Below are positions 1 to 10,290 of a stretch of 64,000 bases of DNA, one piece after another. The stretch is from Brettanomyces bruxellensis (Eukaryota > Ascomycota > Pichiomycetes > Pichiales > Pichiaceae): the NCBI RefSeq assembly GCF_011074885.1, contig NC_054689.1, forward strand, positions 1,612,001 to 1,676,000, in the 5' to 3' direction. The notes beneath the pieces are model-generated. The model made no database searches and was not told the DNA's origin. It was given only the letters and a program-made list of their open reading frames with translations. The position numbers were made by a program, and so were the translations under genes. Numbering within the stretch: position 1 is the first letter of the stretch; the number at the start of each line of letters is the position of its first letter.

Positions 1-337
1 TTAAGGCCGCGATTTGCTCTTGTTGTTGTTTCTTAATGTAAAAGTCTTCCTGCGCTTGTTCTCTCTTCTATAGATAAGTTGTCAAATTTAACAACATAAG
101 TTAGTAAATGCTATTTTCTATTTTAAATACGCTGAGCCCATATCATCAAGAATTGATATAGATCTTCACAGTGACTTATAATCACGACCATGCAAGAATA
201 CTTACTCTGAAATTGTCAGACGAACCGTTAGGTCTCACTGCACCAGTGGCTCCTTCATTTGAATTAAACCTAACAGTCATACCCCTTAGAGATGTAGCCT
301 TCTTCGAAAAATCGACTATAGCTTTCTTGGCGAACAT
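1..337 (-). CDS. INH1: F1F0-ATPase inhibitor protein, partial (runs off left edge)
   Basis: Small mitochondrial inhibitor that blocks ATP hydrolysis by F1-ATPase when the membrane potential collapses. Exon 1 is 206..337 (44 codons from ATG at 337). It begins with a basic, hydroxylated presequence (MFAKKAIVDFSKKATSLRG) and ends in SDNFR. A 138-nt intron (68..205) has 5' GTAAGT, an exact TACTAAC and 3' TATAG. Exon 2 (67..1) continues in frame as KREQAQEDFYIKKQQQEQIA, which matches the family core (KRERATEDFFVRQREKEQL in S. cerevisiae Inh1, from memory). The C-terminal coiled coil lies outside the window. The gene is divergent from the WD-repeat gene at 1443. Stf1 is a close paralogue in S. cerevisiae, so INH1 versus STF1 cannot be separated here. 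Confidence 0.88.
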
Positions 338-1442
338 TATGTATTGCTTATTAAGTGCGAATATGTGTATATGCAATTGAATTGTTTGTTTAATGTAGTA
401 TGTCGGAAAAATAAGTATATGGAAACGATTAGGTCTATTAAATAAAGCTTAGTCACGGCTAAACGAATTTTATAAATTTATAAGTGATAAAAAAAAAAGC
501 TGAATGTACTGTCCACAAAAAAATTGAGAGAGTAATGACAAAAACCCAGCGAATTTTTGAGGAAAAAATAGCTTGTAACTTGGAGAATTTACTGAGGGAA
601 AAACCGCAACATGCTAAATTTCCCTTATTGCCTGCTTGACAAAATGAGATTGACGAATAGGAGACGATTTAGAAAAGTCATTTCGTCTCATTTCCACCCT
701 GTCATCCCTGAAACTTCACATAAAGGATTAGAAGAGCCAGTGTTAAAATTGATGTCAGTAAAAAAAAATGTTGTAATCAAATGACAAGCAGGATTGGAAT
801 ACGCCGAATAATCTACAATTTGTCAAAGATGAGTGACTGACCCATCCAAGGAGTAACAGCACTCAAATGACAATTTTACTTTGCCCCCTATTATTCAAAA
901 GCTTAATGCTGGATGATTCGCGTTGAAGCCCGGGAAGGAAAAAAATGCGGGGAAAAAACAGAAATGGTGTGCTTCTCCGTCTTACAGCATCGAAGTGTTT
1001 CGTCCGATTATATGCCAAATAAAGGTTTCTCTACTGGAGATAAGAACCACGTGAGTCAAGTTTTTTTTTTTCAGCTTTAAAGGAAAGCCGGGATGGATCA
1101 CTGCTAATCCCTTGCTTTATCTAGTTTTTTGGATCCTGCCTGCTCCCAATAAGAAAAGTGGCAAATTATGCATATTTTTCTCACCCAAGGTCTGGCAGGA
1201 CGAAATTACTCCATTTTCATTTGTTCGTGGTAACGGTGTCGTCATTCCCGATTTATTTTGTGCACCGCCACAAATATGAATCATTTGTGGCGCCGTTTCC
1301 AGCTACCCGAGGTTGGTGCCTAAAAATTTTAGATTCGCCAACCAAGTGAAACGGTTCCTTAAATATTTTCAAGCATCACGATTTTTAAATAAAAGCTATT
1401 TCTCACACTTTAGTCTTGTCATTTTTGTCCGGAGAAGTAGTA
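338..1442. other. Divergent intergenic region, INH1 / SNRNP40-like
   Basis: About 1.1 kb between two divergently transcribed genes. It is AT-rich with short poly-A and poly-T tracts (for example 488..497 and 1061..1071). It holds one CACGTG E-box at 1048..1053. No ORF in it looks like a gene. Confidence 0.6.
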
Positions 1443-2471
1443 ATGTCTTTAGTGACACGGAAAAGTGCACCAGAGAGAGTCATTGATGGTACAAGTTACA
1501 ATGCTCTTCGTCTCACTACAAAGGGGCCAGACCCCATATATACGGTAAAGTTCAATCATGATGGAAAGCTTATCGCTTCCGCGGGAAAAGCCCGAAGAAT
1601 TGTTCTTTGGAATACCGATTCACTAGCAGACGAGAAATTTGCAGCAGACACACAGATGGTTCCGATAAGTTATGATTTTTCCTCAGCCATTAGTAAATCT
1701 GCTATTACTTGGCTCGCTTGGTCTCAACTCGATGATCCTTTAATGTTCCTATCATCAGCAGACAGTACAGCCTCATTATTTGATATAAACAAGGGAACTA
1801 AGATAAAAACATTTCATCACAATGGTAGCGTGAATCAACTTGATATTTCTAAAAGGGATGCTCTTATTACTTGCTCTGATGATGCTACTGTGAAAATATG
1901 GGACATACGCTCAAAGTTCCCTGTTTCCATAATAAAGTCTGGATATCCAGTCCTTACGTGTTGTATTGATCCAAATGAGGTTGCTTTGTATTTTGCCGGA
2001 ATAGATCCTGCTATTAGTTGCTATGATCCAAGGAACACATCGAAACCTTTATGGAGAGAATCAAACCAGTCAAGCAATATTACTTCTCTTTCCTTATCGC
2101 CCGGAACAGCCGATTATTTGATAAGTAAGTCGGTTGATGGATCCATAAAGTACTTTGATTCTAGAACGGTGTTCAATAAAGGTAATTCGTCCTCTTCCCA
2201 TCGTCGCCGTGCTAAGCCTTACGTTTTTGATGGATCGCAGGCAAATGAGGATGATTGGTTGACTCACTCCAAGTTGGTTAAGAATACAAATGGAAATCTA
2301 AAAGTCGTCAGTTCTTCCAGTGATGGTTATATATACATCTGGGATTTTGCAAGTCGAAAGTTACTTTCGAGGCTTGGTGGACATATAGGTTCATCATATG
2401 ATGTGGATTATTTTGAAAGCCGTCTGATCAGCTGCTCTATTGATGGATCTTTAATCTTACGGGATTTCTGA
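1443..2471 (+). CDS. WD40 protein, U5 snRNP 40-kDa (SNRNP40/Cwf17/Spf38) homologue
   Basis: A 342-residue WD40 protein that is probably a spliceosomal U5 snRNP component. The first true ATG is at 1443; the open frame extends upstream only through a TTG. WD-type repeat ends are visible at about residues 52-57 (RIVLWN), 148-154 (ATVKIWD) and 296-301 (YIYIWD). The stretch from about 141 to 240 (ITCSDDATVKIWDIRSK, then GIDPAISCYD and SLSLSP..DYLIS) follows human SNRNP40 repeat for repeat. Bub3 and other short WD proteins were considered but fit less well. S. cerevisiae lacks this protein, so its presence suggests a more complete spliceosome, in line with the introns seen in the window. The start could lie further upstream if there is a 5' intron. 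Confidence 0.8.
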   Translation: MSLVTRKSAPERVIDGTSYNALRLTTKGPDPIYTVKFNHDGKLIASAGKARRIVLWNTDSLADEKFAADTQMVPISYDFSSAISKSAITWLAWSQLDDPLMFLSSADSTASLFDINKGTKIKTFHHNGSVNQLDISKRDALITCSDDATVKIWDIRSKFPVSIIKSGYPVLTCCIDPNEVALYFAGIDPAISCYDPRNTSKPLWRESNQSSNITSLSLSPGTADYLISKSVDGSIKYFDSRTVFNKGNSSSSHRRRAKPYVFDGSQANEDDWLTHSKLVKNTNGNLKVVSSSSDGYIYIWDFASRKLLSRLGGHIGSSYDVDYFESRLISCSIDGSLILRDF

Positions 2472-2584
2472 GGTTGTTAAAACTTACGCCTCTGCATATA
2501 CTCTTTACTAGCACATTTTTGAAAAATAAAAATTAATAAAATCAATAAATCCTATCTTCTTCGGTCATCATGTTTTTTTTTTTT

Positions 2585-5500
2585 TCATTGCGTAGGAAAA
2601 TGAACTTCCCTGGATTGTCTTAACTTCTTCATCAATTTGACTGTCTTTTTATTACTGTCACTCCAGTCATATATTCCTTTACTATTATTGTCAGATTTCG
2701 ATAAACTTTCCCTTCCCTTTGGCCTACTTTTCTTTCGAATTTTAGCATCACTTTCTGACAGTTTTGTCATATTATTCTGAGTGAAAAGTGGTATGCTCCA
2801 TCGTCTAACTCCATTGTTTTTAGATTCACTCTGCAAACAAGGAAGTTCAGCTTCGCTCTCATTTATCTCGTTAATACTTAATGCATAAATATCTGATTTC
2901 AATTTTCCCTGGAATTTAGATTTGGATTCAATTGGAGAAATTTCGGATGTTCCGTAGTCCATGTCATAAAGGCATAAGAACCGGAACTGCATGATATAGT
3001 CTTGTATGTCTGCATTATCAATCATCTCTCTTTCTTTATTATTGACCATATGTTCACCTTTCTTTTCTTCTGCCTGTCTGTTCTTATACATTTCCTCTTC
3101 TATCGTATCCTCCAAAATTAGAGTTTCAACAAATACCTCATGTTTTTGTCCGATCCTATGTGCTCTCTTAATAGCTTGTGCTTCCACACTCTTGTTCCAC
3201 ACGGGATTAATGAAAAATACATTTGTTGCTGAAAGAATTGTCAAACCATGTGCAGCCAACTTTAGATCCATTACTAACGCAACGCCATGACCTGAATGCT
3301 TCTGAATATCCCATTCATCAAAATCAATTAAATTCTGTGATCTCTGAACAGGTGGTATATGTGGTGAGTAGAGAAAGTAGCTGATACCTAAAATATCCAG
3401 TAACTCTGTCAAATAATAAGCCGAATTTTCAAATTCGTAGAAGACAATTGATTTTTCTCCTTTGATCTCGTTTTCCACTAGTCTTGATGTTAAATATGAG
3501 AGCTTTGCTGATGCAGTACCTAATATATTAGCTGTTCTCATTAGTGAGCCAAGCTTTCCTGTAGTTTCATATTTTTTTTCTATTAAATTACCATTTGTCC
3601 TTATTCTTTTCTGTGACTTTCCTTGTTTGTTGTACTTCCTTTTTAATTGATTGTTTCCTTGTTTCATATTATTTGTCCGCTGTACTCTAACTTTATCTTG
3701 AAGGCGATTTTCTTCCTTAACGGGATCAAACTTAATAGCCCATGAAGGAATATTATCAATTTCCTTTATTGATTCGAAATCAATGGATGTGAAATCAAGC
3801 TCTTGATTTAGTGCTTTATGCCGATGAACATCGTTCAGCTTATCATTAGTACGGCCGTAGTTTTCCCAAAAAAGGGTTGTGGAGTGTTGCATCTTTTCAG
3901 ACAACTCTTCTTCGGTTTTTATAAATCTATTCCTATAATAAAATCTTTGTATTGCAATCAGCTGCGGAAACCCATAAACACCAACTGGTGCCCCAAAATC
4001 ATCATGCTGATCCGTATATTGTGATATAGTATAGTTCTTTCTAATCCATGGAGGAAGATTAGCAACAAAATAACTCATTTCATGAACAGACGAGGTTGTT
4101 CTCCATCGATTGTTGGATAACGCCACCTTTGACACATATATACTCTCACGAAGCAATTTTTTATCCCGTTCATTGTAAGAATTGCCATTCTCTTTTAACG
4201 AAAATTTGCATATATTTAACAAATTAGTTATGTCTCCGACACTGAATCCGGTCCAGTAAAATGTAGCTTTCTGCAAATTATTAATCAATCTTCTCAAACT
4301 GCCTCTATTGCTTTGATTGAACATGAAATCCACACCTTCGCGATTGGATGTAACAGCATTGACAGCTAACACAGCAATAAATAAGTTAATTGAAAGACGG
4401 TCAAAGTACGATGGTTTTAATAAGGTGGCCTGATGATGTAACTTCGGAAGCACAATGTCATTATGAATGTCCTTCATTGAATGTCTGACAATCAAATGGC
4501 TCAAAAGTTCTTTTAGTTGATAATCACTGTAATATTTTCCCTTTTTGAAGGGACCACTAACGTAGAAATTCCACATACGATTACGTGAATACCATGGATC
4601 AATTTGAAGAAAATTTGAAATTATGCAGCCAATTTTACACAAATCTGTAGTGGCGTTGAACCTCTTCCGAACTATATAGTCGTCATCGGTTCCCTCCATA
4701 TGCAAATTTGTTAGGCCAGATGTCAGAGTTCCGGTTATCGCCCATCTTCGTTCAGACATTATTGAGCGAATATTTAGGGCTGTACTTTTGTTGGTCATAG
4801 AATGACCTTCATCAATAATGAGCCTCTTCCAATAGATACAATAGAATATTGAATTTGTGGGCTTGCAAGCCTTATGAAATGCTGTAGATGAAATTAGCAC
4901 AATGTCGTAACGAAGAATACTTTTGACGTTATCTGGTATTTGTGTCTTTACCGTGGGAATCTGAAGGACCTTCAAAAAGTTCTTCCTAACGTGTTTGTTG
5001 ATCTCAGCTATCCATTGTGGAAAGAGATTATTTGGAACTATAACTAAAGTAGAGGATGATAAATACAGTTCCTTCTTTTGAATCAAGCAATTTGTGTTCC
5101 TATAATAATATGAATCTCTATCAATTGTCGCATTTTGATTCTCAAATTTAGTAAATGAACCAATGGTACTTTGGAGTCTATTCTTACATGTTTCAGGTAA
5201 ATCATCTGCAAACTGCCTCCAATCTATGGATTTGTTGACAATATAGTGGACACAGTTTTCAAGCAATGACTCCATGTGATCATGTGTAACATTATTTACC
5301 TCCGCATCTGAAGGTATGTGTGAGATTTCAGTTTTCGATAACAAATTAATGCAAGACATATGCAAGTCTTCCCGAGACCCATATTTTCTGCCAAAATGCC
5401 ACCTCTAGGAGTTGAGTACTGCCACGGTGAAACAGTAAATTTTAAATCCAGCAAATTAAGAAAGACGTCCTGGTTCATTCCCAGAGGTAGACGTACTATC

Positions 5501-6414
5501 GTCGGCATAGGAAGTTCTGTTCTCTCTGTTTCCATTTGGTACATTTTTGCGACAGATTCTAATTGAAATTTGTACAATGTGCTTCTAAATCCGGTAATAA
5601 AGCCACGTAGGATATTTTTAAGGGGCTTCTTCAGATAAGGATTTAATGAATTCAAGTTGATCTTCGGGGATTGTAATCCGTCATATATTTTAATTAATCT
5701 TTTTTCAACTGTTGCACTTTGCTTTATTGCATTTGTCATTCTGCTGTGTAAAGGTTCAATCCTTCTATCCAGAGGTTTTCTTCTATACAATCTGAAAACG
5801 TCCTGTTGGGAAACATGTCTCCACTGTTTCATAGATTTAGATATTTCTAGCAACAATTGAGAAAGAGTATCAAATTCTTTGAATTTCATGACGCAGTTCA
5901 TGACAGCAATCGTCCTTCCCTTCAAATATTCAACAAGCTTTAAATTCGAATTTATTTTCCAAGCATCGGGATCGTAATCGAGAATACTCAGCAAACGACC
6001 CATAAAAGTTGTATATGTTTTAGTATGAGAGGGGCTAGCCCTATCGAAACCTAAATTTTTAAAGCAAAACAACTCCATATCTTTGTTATTTAATATTCCA
6101 TCTGGAAACAGATATATCCGAGCAATCACAATACCTGATTTCAATATCTTGTAAGTGATTTTAATGAAAGCTCCAAAATTGAGATAACGCAAAGCCATCA
6201 TTATATAGGAAAGGCCGTAGTGTCCCCTAATTTTCGGATTCAAATTTGTAGGAAATTTACACCATTTGAAGCCATCCGGTGCATCGATACTTCCAGCAGG
6301 AAATGCTGGAATATTATAGAAGTAGAGTACACCAAGTTTGTAGTAATTTGAAAGATCGCTTATCTGCGCAAACACATTTTGCGTAACTCTTTTTTTTGTA
6401 TTATCAGATGACAT
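2585..6414 (-). CDS. SNF2-family DNA-dependent ATPase/helicase, frameshifted
   Basis: A large Snf2-type ATPase read in two overlapping frames: 6414..5296 (372 codons) and 5365..2585. The first part ends in the Walker A region (AENMGLGKTCICLAL, about residues 343-357). The second carries the helicase DEGH box (LIIDEGHS, reverse strand near 4800) and motifs V/VI (AAHGLTILSAT, AIKRAHRIGQ, 3150-3260). One missing base near 5332-5335 (a run of four T on the + strand) would restore a single protein of about 1275 residues. It resembles the Irc20/SHPRH class, but no RING finger is visible between the two ATPase lobes, so a ubiquitin-ligase role is not supported. It is convergent with the gene at 1443. 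Its role in DNA repair or chromatin is only inferred. Confidence 0.75.
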
Positions 6415-6719
6415 TTCACATTTGATTCCTCATATATATCTGCTATTTTTTGTGAAATGAACGTTAAAACTTGACGATTATGCATTCATATATATGTGTG
6501 AGTTTGTAATAATGATATCTCATGTTAAGCACCCCGGATCAAATAATCACAACCTTACCCTATTTAAATTTTTTTTTTTTATGTGTTTAAATTGTGTATC
6601 TAAATTTCCCTCCGCTCAACACGGACTATCAGTGTCATTAACGTTGACACTTTTAACTATATGTTATGGATTTCGAAACTGAATTCTAGAAGATCCAAAG
6701 TTATATAGCAAATTGAATT
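6415..6719. other. Divergent promoter region, SNF2 helicase / RSM27
   Basis: A 305-bp AT-rich spacer with TATA-like and poly-T stretches. It holds no gene and serves two divergent transcripts. Confidence 0.5.
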
Positions 6720-7070
6720 ATGCTGGAATCTGCCGTACGGTTAGCTCTTAGGAAGTCAATTCCAAAAGAGAAACTTATCAAGCTTGAAAAATTACAATGT
6801 CAAATATTTCATACGACATATAATCCAACGAAGCAAAGAACTGGAGCTAAAATTCTTCGGAAGCCATTAATAGGTCAAACTATGGCTAGTTATTATGGTC
6901 CCGCAGAGTTTCCAAGTGTGTCAAGTATTGCTCGTCTCTGGAAAGATGACGAATTTGAAATTGTGAACGAACCAGAAGAGTACAGACTTGAAAGAATTGA
7001 GACTCGTAAGAGAAGAGGGAAAGGTGCACCAAAGAAGAAAAGGGAGGCTGCTGGAAACAAGAAGAAGTGA
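6720..7070 (+). CDS. RSM27: Mitochondrial small-subunit ribosomal protein mS33 (Rsm27)
   Basis: A 116-residue basic protein of the MRP-S33 (mS33) family, part of the mitochondrial 37S ribosomal subunit. The family core is plain: TGAKILRKPLIGQ.MASYYGP (about 41-61), the EYRLERIETRKRRGKGAPKK block (about 86-105) and a lysine-rich tail. The S. cerevisiae protein has the same order and a similar length (110 aa). There is no obvious cleavable presequence, as is usual for this family. The gene is convergent with GPI1, whose stop is 215 bp downstream. Confidence 0.93.
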   Translation: MLESAVRLALRKSIPKEKLIKLEKLQCQIFHTTYNPTKQRTGAKILRKPLIGQTMASYYGPAEFPSVSSIARLWKDDEFEIVNEPEEYRLERIETRKRRGKGAPKKKREAAGNKKK

Positions 7071-7285
7071 GAGATTATTTCTAAGGGCATGACTACTTAG
7101 CGACAGATATTTGTGGTTTGTTTTTTGAAACGATCCTGAATATTTAGTAGCTATTCTTGTACATATATATATATTAGCATTTTCATTTGATCTATAATTT
7201 AAAAGCAGATAATGATCGTATTCATTTTACCTCAGTAGAGGACATATGTATTGGTTATTTTATTAGATTTTGCTTTCTATACTCG

Positions 7286-9223
7286 TTAAAACATCCTCTT
7301 GTAGTCCGAATTCCTGATCATCTCACCAAAAATTATGCTTCTAGCTATTGTTGTGGGAGATATCCGATTCCAGTTATCAAGAATATCTCTCATGGTGAAC
7401 TTTGGACAGTTATATCCAGAAATAGGCACAAAGGCTTTTGTGTAATTTACAAGATTGAAGTTGAACGTAGAGCTGACATGACCTTTAACAATTTGTGATA
7501 AACTCAAACATTTAGTCCTCAAGGAAAATAAAGGAGCACATGTGGAGCCGTTCGAAAGTGGAACGATTGTTACCCCACCGGGTAACCTTTCCTTGTTTTT
7601 GACGCGAAGAAGAAAAACGCCCAAGGGAAGGTGATTGAGCGAAATTAATAAGAAGTCCAATGAAGTTACCACAAATATGCAGGCAATCCTGGTTGTGGCA
7701 AATGTGAGATAAAACGCTGCTATTGTAGGCAGTAAGTATATGAGAATTGTGAACAAAATGGTGCCAGACATTAATTCATCAAATTCGTAGGCATTAGAAT
7801 CGATTCGATGACGTAATATATTGTGCTTTTTGCCGTAGAATAGGCGAAACAGTGATAATAATGCATGGTATTGCCAGCGGTAAATTCTAGTGCAAGCAAT
7901 GTAAAAGCCCTGAAGCTGTAAGGTTAATAAATTGAACAGATCAACTGATATTGCAACAAACAGTGAGACCCCGCCATATTTGACCAGAATCGCAATTATA
8001 TCAATGATTATACCAGCATAATTCAAAAATTTCATGATCACCTTGTAATGCCAAAAGTCGATCACCCATAAAATAAGTTCTCCCAAAAAGGTGGCAAGTT
8101 CATTATTAAGCTTGAAACCGGCCGGAGAATTCATTAACCATATTATTGTGGAGTACATCAGTATTTTTATTTCATTGATACTCGACGCAATGTACTCTAT
8201 TATTTTCTCCTTCTCTTCCTGTAGAAGGCTTGATACCATAATTCCCAAAAGAATATCATTCACTATGAGCCAAACTGTATTGTAGAATTTGATGTATACA
8301 GCAGGTGAGAATTTAGTGCCCTTAAGGATCAGGGCTTCACTTTCTGTTTGTGATAAACGAAGTCTTTTGAACTGATCAGGAAGATTGTAGAATTGCTTTG
8401 CACGGCAATTCATTTGATGGAATGTATGTAAAAGCAACGCAAGCGATATAACCGTACCCTTTGCTGTTAATTTATCTTCGGCAGATTCATTATCACAACC
8501 CTGATAGACATTATCATCAGATGGAGATGAATATCTCCGAACAAATAAAGGATACTCCAAGATTGCACTAACAAAAAAGCATGCCCTTCTTATGATCAGG
8601 TCATATAATGTGGATATCAAGGACGTGAGAACGCCAAATTTTAACGAGAACGCTAATACAAAGCTTGAGAAGCGCTCATGTTCCTTAGTATGAAGCTGTG
8701 ATCTAGAAAAGTTGGTCAAATTAATGTATCTAAGTACTTCCTTCATACTCTCTTCGCGTTTTCTATTGGGAATGTGATACTCCAATTTAGTACAATACGT
8801 TGACAGTTCTAGATCCCTTGGTGTGGGGCTCTCGATGTTCTTTGAATCCCAAAAGATATTAATGGAAATTGGATCAATGGAAAAGTACTCCAGGTTAGCG
8901 GAGTTTGGAGGTTTGAAATAGATTAGTACTTCATTTTCGGCCAACACCGGCACTTCGTTTGTATAATCATAAAATATTTCCCGGCCAATATGGTCATTGT
9001 GGTAATTTAAAGTGCACAATGCCTTTAATGCAACAAGGCCCTTTCCACATGGCTTTTTATTTCGTGAATTGAAGCATTTCTCTGAAATTAAATCTATTAC
9101 AACGAATTTAGATGCATTGATCCTATAGCCCACGACAACCAACCGCTCATCTTTGGGTGGGTTTCTGATATCAGTCGGCCAAAATATAGATACAACTTGA
9201 TCAATGTTCGGTGTCAATGTCAT
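7286..9223 (-). CDS. GPI1: GPI-GlcNAc transferase subunit Gpi1 (PIG-Q)
   Basis: A subunit of the ER complex that transfers N-acetylglucosamine to phosphatidylinositol, the first step of GPI-anchor synthesis. It is 645 residues long, close to the 609 of S. cerevisiae. The N terminus (SIFWPTDIRNP) is typical of the family. Diagnostic blocks are FNTVWLIVNDILLG-like sequence in mid-protein, then SLFRLFYGKKHNILRHRID and GTILFTILIYLLPT before several hydrophobic helices. The start at 9223 is the first ATG, and a separate 92-codon ORF ends only nine bases upstream. The catalytic partner Gpi3 is encoded about 43 kb away, at 50944..52293. Confidence 0.93.
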   Translation of the reverse strand: MTLTPNIDQVVSIFWPTDIRNPPKDERLVVVGYRINASKFVVIDLISEKCFNSRNKKPCGKGLVALKALCTLNYHNDHIGREIFYDYTNEVPVLAENEVLIYFKPPNSANLEYFSIDPISINIFWDSKNIESPTPRDLELSTYCTKLEYHIPNRKREESMKEVLRYINLTNFSRSQLHTKEHERFSSFVLAFSLKFGVLTSLISTLYDLIIRRACFFVSAILEYPLFVRRYSSPSDDNVYQGCDNESAEDKLTAKGTVISLALLLHTFHQMNCRAKQFYNLPDQFKRLRLSQTESEALILKGTKFSPAVYIKFYNTVWLIVNDILLGIMVSSLLQEEKEKIIEYIASSINEIKILMYSTIIWLMNSPAGFKLNNELATFLGELILWVIDFWHYKVIMKFLNYAGIIIDIIAILVKYGGVSLFVAISVDLFNLLTLQLQGFYIACTRIYRWQYHALLSLFRLFYGKKHNILRHRIDSNAYEFDELMSGTILFTILIYLLPTIAAFYLTFATTRIACIFVVTSLDFLLISLNHLPLGVFLLRVKNKERLPGGVTIVPLSNGSTCAPLFSLRTKCLSLSQIVKGHVSSTFNFNLVNYTKAFVPISGYNCPKFTMRDILDNWNRISPTTIARSIIFGEMIRNSDYKRMF

Positions 9224-9232
9224 GTTTGATAA

Positions 9233-9511
9233 TCACTTTGGCGTGCAACTAATGGAATCTCTCCTTGGAAAGACACGAATGTGACACTCTGTGACTAGTT
9301 TATCAACAACAAAATAATTCACTGCGAAAAATATGGCTCTAAATATGGTGGTTAACAGTACTAGTATAAAGATAAGTCGTCCAAAAAAGGAATTTTGAAA
9401 CAACTTCTCTATCGATGGCCAAAATCCAAGTGATAGGTAGAATGCAGCTATAAATATGATTCCAATACTACCTCGAAGAAGAGAATGTCTGTTATTCTTC
9501 CCCAATTTCAT
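9233..9511 (-). CDS. Small two-helix membrane protein, uncharacterised
   Basis: A 92-codon ATG ORF on the GPI1 strand that ends nine bases before the GPI1 start. It has a basic N terminus (MKLGKNNRHSLLRG) and two likely transmembrane helices (about residues 15-34 and 43-69), then a short polar, Cys-containing tail. I do not recognise the family. The spacing is too tight for a separate promoter, so if it is translated, GPI1 transcription must start within it or the two share a messenger. It is not an N-terminal part of Gpi1, because the Gpi1 ORF begins with its own family-typical sequence. It could be an unidentified small ER protein or a chance ORF. Confidence 0.4.
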   Translation of the reverse strand: MKLGKNNRHSLLRGSIGIIFIAAFYLSLGFWPSIEKLFQNSFFGRLIFILVLLTTIFRAIFFAVNYFVVDKLVTECHIRVFPRRDSISCTPK

Positions 9512-10290
9512 GAGGCATTTATTTCTTGTAGAACAATGATCTTATCAAATTGTGCCTATTATTTGAAGTATAATTTAGGAGATTTAGATATCCGTAGTGT
9601 CGAATTCGTGTAGCCAAAAAGCTGAGAGTGTAGCATTCCTTTTTTTTTTCAGCCTCCTTCCTCAACCTAGTTCTCCGTTCAAGTAAAAAAATGAATACAT
9701 ATATGATATATTTCTTTGCAGAAATTGTGAGAAAAAAATGGCTTTCGGTCACCCAAGTGTAGTCGAATTGGTAGATAAAAGGCACTACATTTGCACTAGA
9801 CTTGCACACTACTTTGCTACAACTAATTTAACCTAGTGCCGTAATAAGCGGTGAATCTAAAATAGAAGAACACTTTTCTTTAAAGCTTGTGAGTATAAAA
9901 AAAAAAGAATTAAAAGACGAATTATATATATGAGAGTCCACCCAAATTATACGAAAGTTCAGTAGTTTTTTCTATCAACGTTAGAGCATCCTCAGGAACA
10001 AATCACTTATAACAGACCCAACCCTTGTTTCCAAATATGGCCAAAATTTCTCCGTCCACTTTTGCTCGATTCTTTCTCACTCACAAGCACTTTCCAAGTA
10101 TGACAGTTATGTAAAGAAGATTAGACTTGAAAAGCTAATGATTTGCCCCAAACGTGCAATGTAACAAAAAAAAGAGGCAGAAAGAAAACCTGGCATCATA
10201 TATGAGAACTAAGAAAAGGTAGAGCCCGATAAATGGATGCATTTAAAATCATATATTGGAGTAGAAATCACACATATATAGCTAAACCAC
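9512..10290. other. Intergenic region between GPI1 block and RPS0 3' end
   Basis: About 780 bp, AT-rich. A 96-codon frame on the minus strand (9809..9519) has no recognisable features and I do not call it. No RNA gene was recognised. Confidence 0.5.

Noticed and set aside
1443..2471. Bub3 as the identity of the first WD protein
   Set aside because: The repeat sequences fit SNRNP40/Cwf17 better, especially the central WDIRSK and SLSLSP blocks.
9519..9809. 96-codon minus-strand frame upstream of the two-helix ORF
   Set aside because: Low-complexity Lys/Glu and Phe/Ile runs, with no recognisable feature.
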